Counted from the stretch's first letter, positions 1 through 9,075 are shown. The stretch: DNA of 64,000 bases from Streptomyces peucetius (GCF_025854275.1 NZ_CP107567.1:6696001-6760000), one strand, 5' to 3'. Notes: generated from the sequence alone by a model not told the origin. Numbers and translations: made by a program.

Positions 1-2
1 AG

Positions 3-218
3 TGGTGCACGGACTGGTTCTCGCCCACCTACTACGCCGAGGCCCCCTCGGAAGACCCGCACGGCCCAGAGAGCGGGACCGCACGGGTGATGCGCGGCGG
101 CTCCTACCTGTGCCACGACTCCTACTGCAACCGCTACCGGGTCGCCGCGCGCTCCCCCAACACCCCGGAGTCGTCCTCCGGGAACCTCGGCTTCCGCTGC
201 GCCAACGACACCTTCTGA
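3..218 (+). CDS. Formylglycine-generating enzyme family protein, C-terminal end (partial)
   Basis: This is the last 71 codons of a protein whose start lies before the window. The readable end contains the FGE-sulfatase core VMRGGSYLCHDSYCNRYR, followed by the family's closing GFRCA block. The two cysteines five residues apart match the active-site pair that FGE enzymes use, with copper, to oxidise a cysteine in sulfatases to formylglycine. Both cysteines are present, so activity is plausible. A sulfatase partner would be expected outside the window; none is visible here. The family and catalytic end are clear, the substrate is not. Confidence 0.85.
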   Translation, partial: WCTDWFSPTYYAEAPSEDPHGPESGTARVMRGGSYLCHDSYCNRYRVAARSPNTPESSSGNLGFRCANDTF

Positions 219-257
219 CCCCCGGCGTGGGGGACGGGAGCGCAGGCGGACCGCGGC

Positions 258-584
258 CTACTGCGTCGGCCTGATCTCCGCCATCTCGTCCCAGCCCTGG
301 CCCGGCACCTCGACGTTGATGATCTCCGGTGTGGTGGCGACCGCGCCGGACATCGCCTCCAGACCGGCCCGGAAGTGGTCGGATGCCACATGGACCGCTC
401 CCGCGTCCGCGTCGGCGAACGCCTCCAGCAGCGTGAACCTGTGCGGGTCGTCGACGCTGCGCGACCAGTCGAAGAAGAGGTTCCCGGGCTCGGCCCGGGT
501 CGCCTGTGTGAAGTCGTCGACGATGTCGAGCCAGCGGTCGCTGAACTCGGGACGGACGGTGAACCTGACGGCGATGAAGATCAT
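258..584 (-). CDS. ABM-domain putative quinol monooxygenase
   Basis: A 108-residue protein with the small ferredoxin-like fold of the antibiotic biosynthesis monooxygenase (ABM) family. It opens with a beta strand (MIFIAVRFTVRPE), followed by a helix with TRAEPGNLFFDWSRS and then LLEAFADADAGAVHVASDHF, all usual ABM landmarks. Such proteins act as dimers and either oxidise quinol-like aromatics without cofactor or degrade small metabolites. ATG at 584 is chosen because it begins the first strand; a GTG three codons upstream (593) is possible. It lies tail to tail with the partial FGE gene. The substrate cannot be inferred. Confidence 0.8.
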   Translation of the reverse strand: MIFIAVRFTVRPEFSDRWLDIVDDFTQATRAEPGNLFFDWSRSVDDPHRFTLLEAFADADAGAVHVASDHFRAGLEAMSGAVATTPEIINVEVPGQGWDEMAEIRPTQ

Positions 585-725
585 GGGGTCCACGGTGGCC
601 CCGTCGAAGCCCGCGGGCCAGTCGCGACGCGCCGCGTTCCGACTCCGTCGGAAACACCGCCGTCGGGGTGCGTGTGCCGGCGCCTGTCGGGAACGCCGGC
701 GTCGGACCGCGCGCCGGCTCCGCCG

Positions 726-1490
726 TCAGACCGGCGCGCCCGCGGCGGCCCGCGCCACCGCCGCCCGGATCCGGCCGTGCCGCTGTCGGAAGTCGGCGGT
801 CGGCAGCGACACCGACAGCGCGTGCAGCACGCCCTCCGGGCCGCCGTCCTGGCAGGGCAGCGTGGTCGCGAGGCACGTGAACGCCGGGTCGGCCTCGCCC
901 ATCGACACCGCGTAGCCCTGCCCGCGCACCTGCGTCAGCTCGGCCTCGAAGCGGTCGGCGACCGTGATCGTGCGATCGGTGAACCGGGCCATGCCGTGTT
1001 CGGCCAGATACCGCCGCCGCGCCGGCCGGGGCAGCGCGGCGAGGAGCGCCTTGCCGTGCGCCGTCGCGTGCGCCCGTGTCTCCGCGCCCGGCAGGAAGGG
1101 ATGCCCGACGTCCGTCACCGGCACCGTGCTGTCGATCACGACGATCCGGCCGTCCCGGTACGCCGTGAGGTACGCCTCCGCTCCGGTGGCCCGCCGCAGC
1201 CGCGGCAGCAACTCGGCGACCTGCGGCCCGAGCCCCAGATGCCGCCGGAACGACTGGTTCAGCGCCGCCACCCGCGGCCCGGGGGCGTACCCGGCACCGG
1301 TCCGGACCAGATGCCCGCGGGCAGTGAGCGGCCCCAGCAGGTGGTAGACGGTCGACAGCGAACACCCCAGCCGCCGCGCGAGCGCCTTCGCCCCGACCGG
1401 CTCCGCGGCGTCCGCGACGGCGTCGAGGATCTCCAGCGCGCGGTCGACCGACTGCGGCCCGGTGGGGCCGGCGGGTGCGGGGCGGGGCAT
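726..1490 (-). CDS. IclR family transcriptional regulator
   Basis: A 254-residue regulator. Residues about 12-75 form the IclR winged helix-turn-helix (QSVDRALEILDAVADA, then AKALARRLGCSLSTVYHLL). The rest is the IclR effector domain, including AHATAHGKALLAALP and YAVSMGEADPAFTCLA. IclR proteins usually bind a small carboxylic or aromatic acid and control a neighbouring catabolic gene. The start at 1490 has GGAAGGA about seven bases upstream; an in-frame start at 1544 would add an unlikely Pro/Gly-rich leader. It diverges from the LD-carboxypeptidase at 1648, so the 157-base gap probably holds both promoters. The target is unknown. Confidence 0.9.
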   Translation of the reverse strand: MPRPAPAGPTGPQSVDRALEILDAVADAAEPVGAKALARRLGCSLSTVYHLLGPLTARGHLVRTGAGYAPGPRVAALNQSFRRHLGLGPQVAELLPRLRRATGAEAYLTAYRDGRIVVIDSTVPVTDVGHPFLPGAETRAHATAHGKALLAALPRPARRRYLAEHGMARFTDRTITVADRFEAELTQVRGQGYAVSMGEADPAFTCLATTLPCQDGGPEGVLHALSVSLPTADFRQRHGRIRAAVARAAAGAPV

Positions 1491-1647
1491 GGTCACGTTC
1501 CTTCCGGGCGTCGCTGGACCCCGACCAGACGGGGCCGGGGACATCGGACCTCGAGCCTACGCCGCGTGCCGAATCCGCCGGCCGCCTGCCGGCGGGCCTG
1601 CCGGAACTCGGTGTCGCGCCGCTGTCACGTCATGCCACAATCCGCGC

Positions 1648-2676
1648 ATGTCAGTCCGATATCCGCAGCCCCTGCGCCCCGGCGACCGCGTCGGCATCAC
1701 CTCTCCTTCGAGCGGAGTCCCGGCAGAGCTGGGCGCGCGCCTCGACGTGGCGATCCACGATGTGAAGGCCCGGGGGTACGAGGTGGTCGTCGGCCGCTGC
1801 ATGGACGGCTCCGGTCACATCAGCGCCCCTGCGGCCGACCGCGCGAGCGAGCTGATGTCGATGCTGACGGATCCTGCGATCAGGGCCGTCGTACCGCCGT
1901 GGGGCGGGGAGACGGCGATCGACCTGCTGTCTCTGCTGGACTGGGACCGGCTGCGTGACGCCGAGCCGACCTGGCTGGTCGGGTACTCCGACATGTCGAC
2001 CGTCATCACGCCGCTGACACTCCTCACCGGAACGGCGACCGTGCACGGCAACAACCTCATGGACACGCCCTACCGGGCCCCCGACGGGCTGTTGTCGTGG
2101 CTCGACATCGTCGCGGCTCCGCAGGGGCACCCGTTCACGCAGACCCCGCCGAACCGCCACCGCGCAACGGGCCGGGACGACTACCGATCCCACCCTGACG
2201 TCAGCGAGTTCACGCTCGACACACCCGACAGGTGGACCAGGCTGGACGGCGACGGGGACGTGCAGGTCGAGGGGCGCCTGATCGGGGGCTGTATCGAGAC
2301 CCTGTGCAACCTCACGGGTACGCCCTACCTCGACGTCTCCGCCTTCGCGCGGGCCGAGTCCCCGGAAGGTCTCCTCGTGTACGTCGAAGCAGCAGGCGAC
2401 GACGCCTTCACCATCTGCAGAAACCTGCACGGGATGCGGCTGGCCGGCTTCTTCGACCAGGCGAACGTGGTCCTCGTCGGCCGGACTTCGGCACCGGACG
2501 CCGACTCGCTCACCCAGCACCGGGCCGTCCTCGACGCGCTCGGACCCTTGAACGTGCCGATCATCGCCGACGTCGAGTGCGGCCACGTCCCGCCGTACCT
2601 GCCGATCGTCAACGGAGCACGTGGCCGTGTCGTACACACTTCGGCCCGCAGCGAACTGACCCAGACACTCGACTGA
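1648..2676 (+). CDS. LD-carboxypeptidase family protein (peptidase S66, MccF-like)
   Basis: A 342-residue serine peptidase of family S66. Members cut the L-D bond of murein tetrapeptides in the cytoplasm (LdcA) or inactivate microcin-type peptidyl nucleotides (MccF). Visible landmarks are the N-terminal PGDRVGITSPSSG, the nucleophile elbow GYSD with Ser114, the GGCIETL block and the ECGHVPPYLPI block with His313 near the C-terminus. These match the S66 Ser-Glu-His triad. There is no Shine-Dalgarno before ATG 1648, but CACAAT sits six bases upstream, which suggests leaderless transcription. A decayed piece of a homologue occurs at 41.6 kb. Recycling versus self-immunity cannot be decided from sequence. 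Confidence 0.87.
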   Translation: MSVRYPQPLRPGDRVGITSPSSGVPAELGARLDVAIHDVKARGYEVVVGRCMDGSGHISAPAADRASELMSMLTDPAIRAVVPPWGGETAIDLLSLLDWDRLRDAEPTWLVGYSDMSTVITPLTLLTGTATVHGNNLMDTPYRAPDGLLSWLDIVAAPQGHPFTQTPPNRHRATGRDDYRSHPDVSEFTLDTPDRWTRLDGDGDVQVEGRLIGGCIETLCNLTGTPYLDVSAFARAESPEGLLVYVEAAGDDAFTICRNLHGMRLAGFFDQANVVLVGRTSAPDADSLTQHRAVLDALGPLNVPIIADVECGHVPPYLPIVNGARGRVVHTSARSELTQTLD

Positions 2677-2846
2677 CGCCCCGGATCGGACGCACGCGTG
2701 ACCGGAACCGCGCCTTGTTCCCGGTCACCGGCCCCCGGATCGCGCGCCGACGGAAACACCTGGCAGATCATGGTCAAGAGCGCTAGGGTCTCCGCGATGA
2801 CAACTCATTCTGTTCACAGATTGGGGGCCCCGTCCGCGCAAGGTGA

Positions 2847-4277
2847 GTGCTGATGCTCACCAGAACCGCGAACGAGGATGCCCGCCTTTCCCTCTGGCTG
2901 CGCGTGCGTGAGTACGCCGTGCCGCCGTCCATGATCGAGACTGCGACCGCCCGCCGCCTGGCCGGGGACTGGGCGGGGGCGTGCGCCGCCGCAGGCTTCG
3001 ACGTCGATTTCAATCTGCGTTCCGTGGCGCGCACTCACGGCCACCACCTCGCAGCCCGCGTACGGGCGGACCTCCGCCGTCTCGCACCTGACCTGCTGCG
3101 CTGGCACATGCCCAGGATCGCTCCTGACGGGCTGCTGCGCCCGGGTCTCACCGTCGCCCTCGCCCGGTACGAGGCCGAGGGGCGTGGCGGTGAACGCCCC
3201 GTTCATCTCGTGGCCCGGACTCCGCCGGCCTGGGCGGACGCCGGTCAGCGGATCAGCCTCGCGCTGTGGGACGGCTCGCACGCCGGGGCCGCCGCCCGCC
3301 GCCATCCGCATCCTCTTCCCAGTCGGCGGTTCCGTCTCGACCTGCACCGTCATCTCTGGGACGCGCGCAGGGCCGACGAGTTGCGAACACGGTCAGGGGC
3401 TGATCCGCTGCCCGCCGACGGCCGCCCCGCGATGGACCCGGACCCACTGCGGGCGGTGCCGCAGGGGCGCCACTGTGCCGTCGACCGGTGGGCGCCCGAG
3501 GCGGAGTTGCTGCTTCATGCCGAAGGGCGGTCCACCGGCGCCGTCACCGTGCGGCTGGGGGGCCGGCACCAGCTGGTCCTGGAACTGCTCGCGGACAGGG
3601 ACGGGGACGGCACCGGGCAGCCCCCCGCCGCGCGGATCACGACGGCGTCCAAGGACAGTTGCGGCTCTGCCCTGCCTGTCCTGCCCGACGCGGCGACCTG
3701 GGTGCTGCCCGACCTGGAACTGATCCGTACCGGTTCGATCGATGCGGATCGGCTGCACCCGCTGGTCGCCTCGGCGCTCGTACCGGATCATCCGTCGGAC
3801 GGTCCGTCACGGACCCCGGACCGATCAGGACAACCGCGCCTCGTGGAGTGCCGGGGAGCTCGGCACAGGATCGGCCTGGTCGACGGGGTGCTGGCCCCGC
3901 TGGACCACGACCCTGCCGAGATCCAGCGGGAGGAACTGCTGGCTGCTCTGACCGGTACTCCACTGCCCTGCCTGCAGGCGATCGACGAGGCGCACCGCCG
4001 TCCGGACTGCCTCACCGGCGTGCGCGAACGCCTGGACCACGGCGACACCGCCGGCGCGCTCGCCGTCGTCGAGGGCCTGTTGGGCCCGGACGCAGTGCTG
4101 CGCAGCGGCGCTCTGCGGGACGAACTGCAGGCGGCCGCGCTGCGGCGGATCACCTACGGCCTGTTCAGAGCGGACCTGATCGGACAGGTACCCGGACCCG
4201 GGTCCCGATCCGGCCGCCCACGTCCGGGCCGTCGCAGTCTCCGAGACCGCCGCCCGCGCCACGCGAACTTCCTCTGA
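2847..4277 (+). CDS. Uncharacterised protein, first gene of a MoxR/VWA operon
   Basis: A 476-residue protein I do not recognise. It has no signal peptide, membrane segment or nucleotide-binding motif. Sequence runs such as LSLWLRVREYAVPPSMIETA near the start and helical stretches near the end (LDHGDTAGALAVVEGLLG) suggest a soluble, largely helical protein. GTG 2847 and ATG 2853 are both possible starts behind AAGGTGAG. It lies 60 bases upstream of the MoxR ATPase, which overlaps the VWA gene, so the three are probably one transcript. By analogy with other MoxR-VWA loci this could be the third subunit or the client of the AAA machine; that is inference. Confidence 0.7.
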   Translation: MLMLTRTANEDARLSLWLRVREYAVPPSMIETATARRLAGDWAGACAAAGFDVDFNLRSVARTHGHHLAARVRADLRRLAPDLLRWHMPRIAPDGLLRPGLTVALARYEAEGRGGERPVHLVARTPPAWADAGQRISLALWDGSHAGAAARRHPHPLPSRRFRLDLHRHLWDARRADELRTRSGADPLPADGRPAMDPDPLRAVPQGRHCAVDRWAPEAELLLHAEGRSTGAVTVRLGGRHQLVLELLADRDGDGTGQPPAARITTASKDSCGSALPVLPDAATWVLPDLELIRTGSIDADRLHPLVASALVPDHPSDGPSRTPDRSGQPRLVECRGARHRIGLVDGVLAPLDHDPAEIQREELLAALTGTPLPCLQAIDEAHRRPDCLTGVRERLDHGDTAGALAVVEGLLGPDAVLRSGALRDELQAAALRRITYGLFRADLIGQVPGPGSRSGRPRPGRRSLRDRRPRHANFL

Positions 4278-4337
4278 CCCCGGGGGTCCCTCCCCGCACC
4301 CGCCCTCCGTGCACCACGAACCCACAGGTGATCAAGC

Positions 4338-5600
4338 ATGCCCACACACACCCCGTTCGCTGAACCCGACACCGCCTTTGACCCGGCTCACGCCTCCCGG
4401 CTCGACGTCGCCGGTGAGTTGCTGTCCCTGCTGCGCGACGCGACCACCGAACCGCGCCCCGACACACAGCTGGAGGCCCTGACCCTGGCCGTGGCCGCCG
4501 ACCTGCCCGTGCTGCTGTGGGGTGAGCCGGGGATCGGCAAGACCGCGGCCCTGACGCAGCTCGCCGATGCCCTGGACCTTCCGCTGACCACGGTGATCGC
4601 CAGTGTGCACGAGCCGTCCGACTTCTCCGGGCTGCCCGTCGTCGGAGACGATCCCGCCGTACACGGTATCCCGATGGCCCCGCCGGACTGGGCGGTCCGA
4701 CTGGTACGGGCCGGCCGGGGGCTGCTGTTCCTGGACGAGCTGTCCACCGCGCCGCCTGCCGTTCAGGCCGCCCTGCTCCGCCTCGTGCTCGAGCGCCGGA
4801 TCGGTGCGCTCCAACTGCCGCCGGGAGTACGCATCGTGGCCGCCGCCAACCCGCGGTCCTCGGCGGCCGACGGCTGGGAGCTGAGCCCGCCGCTCGCCAA
4901 CCGGTTCGTCCACCTCCAGTGGACCCACGACCACGAGGTCGTCGTACGCGGCCTCGGCGGGACGTGGCCGCGGGCGACCCTGCCGCAGCTCGCCCGGGAA
5001 AAGCTGTCGGAGGCCGTGGACTTCGCCCGCCGGGCGGTGTGCGGACTGCTCACGGCCCGCCCGAAACTCGTGCATCAACTGCCCAGCAACGAAGCGCGCC
5101 GCGGTGGCGCCTGGCCGTCACCCCGGAGCTGGGAGACGGCCCTGCGACTGATCGCCTTCGCAACCGCGGCGGGCTCCTCCCGGGAAGTGCTTTCGCTGCT
5201 CGTCAGGGGTGCGGTGGGAGACGGCCCGGGGCTGGAGCTGCTGGCGAGCCTCGATCGGATGGACCTCCCGGAACCCGAGGCGCTTCTCGCCGACCCCGCC
5301 GGCGCCGCCCTTCCCGAACGCGGGGATCTGCGCCAGGCCGTCCTCGACGGCGTGGTGGCCGCAGTCCGCAACCGTCCGGAGAAGTCCCGCTGGGACGCGG
5401 TGTGGGCACTCCTGGTGCGGGCCATGGAGACCGGAGCACCGGACCTGGTGGTCGTCCCCGCGACCACACTCGCCACACTGCGCCAGGAGAACTGGGACGT
5501 TCCGGCGTCGATCGAGCGGCTCGCCGGAGCGGTGTCCCTGTCCCGGCGGGCCGACCGCGCCGCGGCCAGGGCGGCGGTCGCCGTGAAGGCCGGCCGATGA
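4338..5600 (+). CDS. MoxR-type AAA ATPase
   Basis: A 420-residue AAA+ ATPase of the MoxR/AAA_5 kind. Walker A GEPGIGKT is near residues 61-68 and Walker B LLFLDE near 128-134. It is followed by the sensor-1 region IVAAANPRSSAADGWELSP, where the asparagine and a long insert are typical of MoxR proteins. MoxR ATPases act with VWA-domain partners as chaperones that insert metals or remodel protein complexes. The stop codon overlaps the ATG of the VWA gene by four bases (ATGA), which signals translational coupling and a physical partnership. The start at 4338 follows AGGTGA. Confidence 0.9.
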   Translation: MPTHTPFAEPDTAFDPAHASRLDVAGELLSLLRDATTEPRPDTQLEALTLAVAADLPVLLWGEPGIGKTAALTQLADALDLPLTTVIASVHEPSDFSGLPVVGDDPAVHGIPMAPPDWAVRLVRAGRGLLFLDELSTAPPAVQAALLRLVLERRIGALQLPPGVRIVAAANPRSSAADGWELSPPLANRFVHLQWTHDHEVVVRGLGGTWPRATLPQLAREKLSEAVDFARRAVCGLLTARPKLVHQLPSNEARRGGAWPSPRSWETALRLIAFATAAGSSREVLSLLVRGAVGDGPGLELLASLDRMDLPEPEALLADPAGAALPERGDLRQAVLDGVVAAVRNRPEKSRWDAVWALLVRAMETGAPDLVVVPATTLATLRQENWDVPASIERLAGAVSLSRRADRAAARAAVAVKAGR

Positions 5601-6838
5601 GCACGGGACCCGCGGCGCCTCTCGACCTCGACAAGCTCTTCGCCGCCCGGCTGCACGCCGCCCGGGTCCGTCCCTACCTGGCGTCGGCCCTGTTCGCCCT
5701 GCACACCGTGGAGTCGCGGCGGGTGCCGACGATGGCCGTCGACCGGCACTGGCGGTGTTACGTCTCACCGGCCTTCGTCGACCGGACGCCCGTGGAGGAA
5801 CTGGCCGGGGTATGGGTCCACGAGGTGTCGCACCTCTTGCGCGACCACCACGGGCGCAGCGACCGGGTCGCACGGGAGCGCGGGCTGCGCGGCGCGGGGG
5901 AGCGGCTGCGGATGAACATCGCCGCAGACTGCGAGATCAACGACGACGTGTTCGGTGACGGGCTGGTCCGGCCCGAAGGCGCAGTCCGGCCGGCGACCCT
6001 GGGGCTGCCCGAGGGAGAGCTCATGGAGGACTACCTGCGCCAGTTCCGGCTCGGGCCGAGTACGCAGAGCCTGTCCTGGCTGGACTGCGGCAGCGGCGCC
6101 GACGGGCTGGAGCGGGAGTGGGACCTGGGGCCGGACGGCGCGCACGGCCTGAGCGAGCAGGAGCGGGACGCGGTCCGGTTCCGGGTGGCACAGGGCATCA
6201 CCGGCCGCCCGGGGAGCGCCTCGAAGGGGTGGCGGCGGTGGGCGGAGGAAGCCTTCCATCCGCCGCAGCCGTGGCGGGAGTTGCTGGGAGCAGCGGTCCG
6301 TTCGGCAACCTCCGGCGCCGGCGCGGGTGAGGACTACACCTACGGTCGGCCGTCGCGGCGCTCGGCCGGGGTGCCCGGCGTCGTCCTGCCGAGTCTGCGG
6401 CGCAGGCCGCCCCGGGTCTCCGTGGTCATCGACACGTCCGCCTCGGTCAGTGACGCCGAACTGGGCAGCGCGCTCCTTGAGATCACCGCCATCTCCCGTG
6501 CGGTGGGCGGCCGTCGGGACCTGATCACGGTCGTGCCGTGCGACGCGGCGGCCCGTATCGTGCACCCGCTGTGCCATGGCGAGGGCATACCGCTGATGGG
6601 CGGTGGGGGCACGGACCTGCGCACGGGTTTCGCCAAGGCGCTCCGGGCGCGTCCCGCACCCGACGTGGTCGTGGTCCTGACCGACGGGCAGACGCCCTGG
6701 CCGGCCGCGCGACCACCGTGCCGGACGGTGGTGGGGCTGTTCCCCCGGCAGCGGCCGACCCGTTCGTGGGACGAGGAGGATCCGGAGTACGTGCCGGACT
6801 CGCCGCCCGACTGGGCCCGGGTCGTGGACATCGGGTAG
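5597..6838 (+). CDS. VWA-like protein with N-terminal HExxH metallopeptidase-like domain (DUF2201 type)
   Basis: A 413-residue protein with two parts. The N-terminal half carries HEVSH (residues 75-79) followed by LLRDHHGR, a zinc-metallopeptidase-like motif. The C-terminal half is a von Willebrand A-like fold with the metal-ion site DTSASVSD at 279 and TDG at about 362. This is the DUF2201 / VWA-like architecture that pairs with MoxR ATPases. Whether the HExxH part is a working protease is unknown, though both histidines and the glutamate are intact. It is translationally coupled to the MoxR gene. A cytoplasmic location is likely, because no signal or membrane segment is present. Confidence 0.88.
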   Translation: MSTGPAAPLDLDKLFAARLHAARVRPYLASALFALHTVESRRVPTMAVDRHWRCYVSPAFVDRTPVEELAGVWVHEVSHLLRDHHGRSDRVARERGLRGAGERLRMNIAADCEINDDVFGDGLVRPEGAVRPATLGLPEGELMEDYLRQFRLGPSTQSLSWLDCGSGADGLEREWDLGPDGAHGLSEQERDAVRFRVAQGITGRPGSASKGWRRWAEEAFHPPQPWRELLGAAVRSATSGAGAGEDYTYGRPSRRSAGVPGVVLPSLRRRPPRVSVVIDTSASVSDAELGSALLEITAISRAVGGRRDLITVVPCDAAARIVHPLCHGEGIPLMGGGGTDLRTGFAKALRARPAPDVVVVLTDGQTPWPAARPPCRTVVGLFPRQRPTRSWDEEDPEYVPDSPPDWARVVDIG

Positions 6839-7109
6839 GCACGCCGCCGGTGTCGTAACCACAGGGAAACTCCCGAAACGGGGTCCACGGATCAGCTTCC
6901 ATGCGATCCCGTCCAGGGCCGTCATGACGGCCCGCAGCCGGTCGCCGAGGCTCCCGGTCCCAGGGACCGCCGTCTGCGCCGGAGCGGCTTCGTTCTCGCC
7001 TCGGTGCTCGTCGCTGCGTTCGTCCGGCGATCGCCGACGGGACGGCGTACCGCGTCACACCCGCCGCCGTACCCGGATCGGCTGGCCGGATCACGTACTC
7101 CGGCTCGCG

Positions 7110-7229
7110 CCCGGGTCAGCTGCTTCCGTTCGATGATGGTCGCGACGGCGCGCACGGTGTCGGTGAGGCAGGCGACCGAGCGCGGCTCGGTGCCGAGGCG
7201 GTCGAGGACGACGGCTCGTTTGCTGCGGC
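7110..7229 (-). pseudogene. Possible coding remnant in an otherwise empty 390-base gap
   Basis: The gap 6839-7229 has no convincing gene. One stretch on the minus strand, just past the stop of the lipoprotein gene, reads as a coherent peptide (LDRLGTEPRSVACLTDTVRA and on) with strong GC at codon third positions, then runs out. It has no start and I recognise no family. It may be the tail of a lost gene or chance; the rest of the gap shows nothing. Confidence 0.25.
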
Positions 7230-7760
7230 TCAGTCGACGGTGACGGTGTAGGTGATGCGCTCGGGGGCCTCGGAGGGGGTGGTCCTTTCCGTGGTCGGGG
7301 TGGCGGAGGGCCCGGTCGTTTCGGGGGGCAGGGTGGAGGTGTTGCCCTGACAGGTGGTGAAAGTGCAGTGCAGCAGCGTGAACCGAGTGGTCCCCCTGCC
7401 CTTGGCCTCGAAGGTGAAGGCGAGTCGGCCGCCGGCGCCGGCGACCGCTTCGTCGCCGGAGTCCGACGCGTAGTCCTGGCCGCGGCTGACCAGCACCGAG
7501 CTGTCGGGCTCGGGGTCCACCAGGTACCAGTGCTCGCGGGTGGAGGCGTTCTGGTCGACGGTGAGCGTGAAGCGTTCGCCCGGCTCGGCAGTGATGCTTG
7601 TGTCCTTCACCGGGTGGCTCGCGGTACTCGCGGAGCCGCCGGCCGGTGCGTCGGTGCCCGGGTCGCAGCCCGTGGCGAGAGCGAGGAGCGCGGCCGCCGC
7701 GATCGCGGCACCGCCCCTGCTACCGCGGAAGACAGACGCTTTACGCGTGGGGGAGATCAC
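7230..7760 (-). CDS. Chagasin-like (I42) protease-inhibitor-family lipoprotein
   Basis: A 176-residue exported lipoprotein. A basic start (RKASVFRGSRGG) and hydrophobic run end in a lipobox LATGC, so the mature protein would be anchored outside the membrane. The mature part has an immunoglobulin-like fold with chagasin-family landmarks: NASTREHWYLV, GAGGRLAFTFEAKG and RFTLLHC, roughly matching the three loops by which I42 proteins block cysteine peptidases. The C-terminus is a Thr/Pro-rich tail and a last strand. GTG 7760 is the start that places the signal correctly, but its ribosome site is weak and the start is uncertain. Inhibitor function is inferred from fold only. Confidence 0.7.
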   Translation of the reverse strand: MISPTRKASVFRGSRGGAAIAAAALLALATGCDPGTDAPAGGSASTASHPVKDTSITAEPGERFTLTVDQNASTREHWYLVDPEPDSSVLVSRGQDYASDSGDEAVAGAGGRLAFTFEAKGRGTTRFTLLHCTFTTCQGNTSTLPPETTGPSATPTTERTTPSEAPERITYTVTVD

Positions 7761-7848
7761 TGTTGGAAGCCTTGCCCGGATAACCGTTGATGAAGTTGTC
7801 CCAGCTGACCCGGGTGGTCGAACTTCAGGGGTTGTACACCTGAAGCAT
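7741..7848 (-). other. Short reading frame with an internal TGA and a strong ribosome site
   Basis: Downstream of the LuxR-type gene, AGGAGGG stands five bases before ATG 7848. The frame gives MLQVYNP, then TGA at 7827-7825, then 27 further open codons containing RVSWDNFINGYPGKAS and a TAA at 7743-7741. The composition of the part after TGA looks like real peptide. Either the frame encodes only seven residues, or a longer small protein has been interrupted by one stop. It overlaps the start of the lipoprotein gene in another frame, so its translation may drive that gene. No family is recognised. Confidence 0.35.
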
Positions 7849-7883
7849 GTCACCCTCCTGTGCCGCCACCGGCGGCGCCCCGG

Positions 7884-8867
7884 TCACAGCCAGCCGGAGC
7901 GCTGCGCCTGCAGGGCCATCTGGAAGCGGTTCGCGGCGCCGAGACGGGCCATCAGGATCTGGAGGCGGCGGAACAACGTGCGGCGGCTGATGCCCAGTTC
8001 GCGGGCGATGACGTCGTCGGTCGCGCCGCCGGCAAGGAGGCGCAGCAGGCGGCGGTCGGCGGCGGGGAGGCCGGCGGGGCGGACGGTGGGGCCGTGGATG
8101 GGAAGGGCGGTGAGCCATGCCTGCTCGAACAGGGCCACCAGTGCGGAGAGCAGGCCGCACGGCTGCACGACCAGCATGGTGTTGTGCACGTCCGCCTCCT
8201 TGATCGACAACGACACCAGCGCGTACGCCTCGTCGATGATCACGAGCTTGACCGGTACCGACGGCAGCACCCTGGCCTGCTCGCCCGCCTCCATGCAGGG
8301 TTCGATGACGTTCCTCAGGTGGCCGGGATGCTCCAGTGACTCCCGTGAGTAGACGACGCGCTGCGTCACCCCCCGGGCCAGCGTCGCCAGGGCGTCGTCG
8401 GTGGCGCCGGCCAGGGGGAAGTACGGCGGGGAATCGAACTGCCGGATCTGCTCGCGGGCGCTGGCCCACGCATGGCGCATCCTGGGGCCGATGGCCTCGC
8501 CGGTGACGACCTCGACGAGGTTGTCGTTGTACGCGGCGAGCCGCCGGCGCCGGAACGACTCGAACGCGCCTCCGACGGCGATGCGTGACTCCTCGAGCTC
8601 GGCCGCCCGGTGCCGGGCGAGGATCTCCAGGCCCGCGGTGGGCGGCACGGGGGCCACCACGTCCCCGTCCTCGGCGGCGGCACTGGCCAGACCGGCGTCG
8701 ACCAGTTCGCCGTACGCCGCGGCGAGCTCGGTCCCGCCCACCCCGGCCGCCGCGCCGATCGCGCTCAGTGGAGCGGGGGCCAGCTCCAGCAGGGCCAGGT
8801 AGACCCGGCCTGCCGTGTGATCGATGCCCAGCAGCCGGAGGGCCTCGCCGAGTCCTGCGTTCGCCAT
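7884..8867 (-). CDS. TrmB/LuxR-type helix-turn-helix regulator
   Basis: A 327-residue regulator. The N-terminal part (LGIDHTAGRVYLALLELAPAP onward) resembles the TrmB-like winged helix. The middle is a ligand-type domain with DNLVEVVTGEAIG, and the last 60 residues are a LuxR-type HTH (LLAGGATDDVIARELGISRR). This layout is common among streptomycete regulators that sit beside specialised-metabolite or peptide genes; the ligand is unknown. ATG 8867 starts the recognisable domain; a start three codons earlier (8876) is possible. It diverges from aminopeptidase P, with about 200 bases between them for both promoters. Confidence 0.83.
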   Translation of the reverse strand: MANAGLGEALRLLGIDHTAGRVYLALLELAPAPLSAIGAAAGVGGTELAAAYGELVDAGLASAAAEDGDVVAPVPPTAGLEILARHRAAELEESRIAVGGAFESFRRRRLAAYNDNLVEVVTGEAIGPRMRHAWASAREQIRQFDSPPYFPLAGATDDALATLARGVTQRVVYSRESLEHPGHLRNVIEPCMEAGEQARVLPSVPVKLVIIDEAYALVSLSIKEADVHNTMLVVQPCGLLSALVALFEQAWLTALPIHGPTVRPAGLPAADRRLLRLLAGGATDDVIARELGISRRTLFRRLQILMARLGAANRFQMALQAQRSGWL

Positions 8868-9075
8868 GGGTCGCATTATCGACGGTCCCGCCCGGTCCGT
8901 GGCCGATCTGTGCCACTGGCACTGCTGCGCCCCGGCGCCCGCCGCGCGGGGATACCGTCCGGGTGCCGCCGCGGACCGGCGGCAGTGAGGGAGCCCGGAG
9001 CCGCACCGGGCGGGGGCGCGCACCCTGCCCGTACGGTGCGCCTGCCCGCCCTCGCCCGTGGAGACACGGAACCGC

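Noticed and set aside
375..1958. Very long Arg/Pro-rich open frame on the plus strand
   Set aside because: It runs antisense to the IclR gene and into the carboxypeptidase gene, and has shadow composition with no domain.
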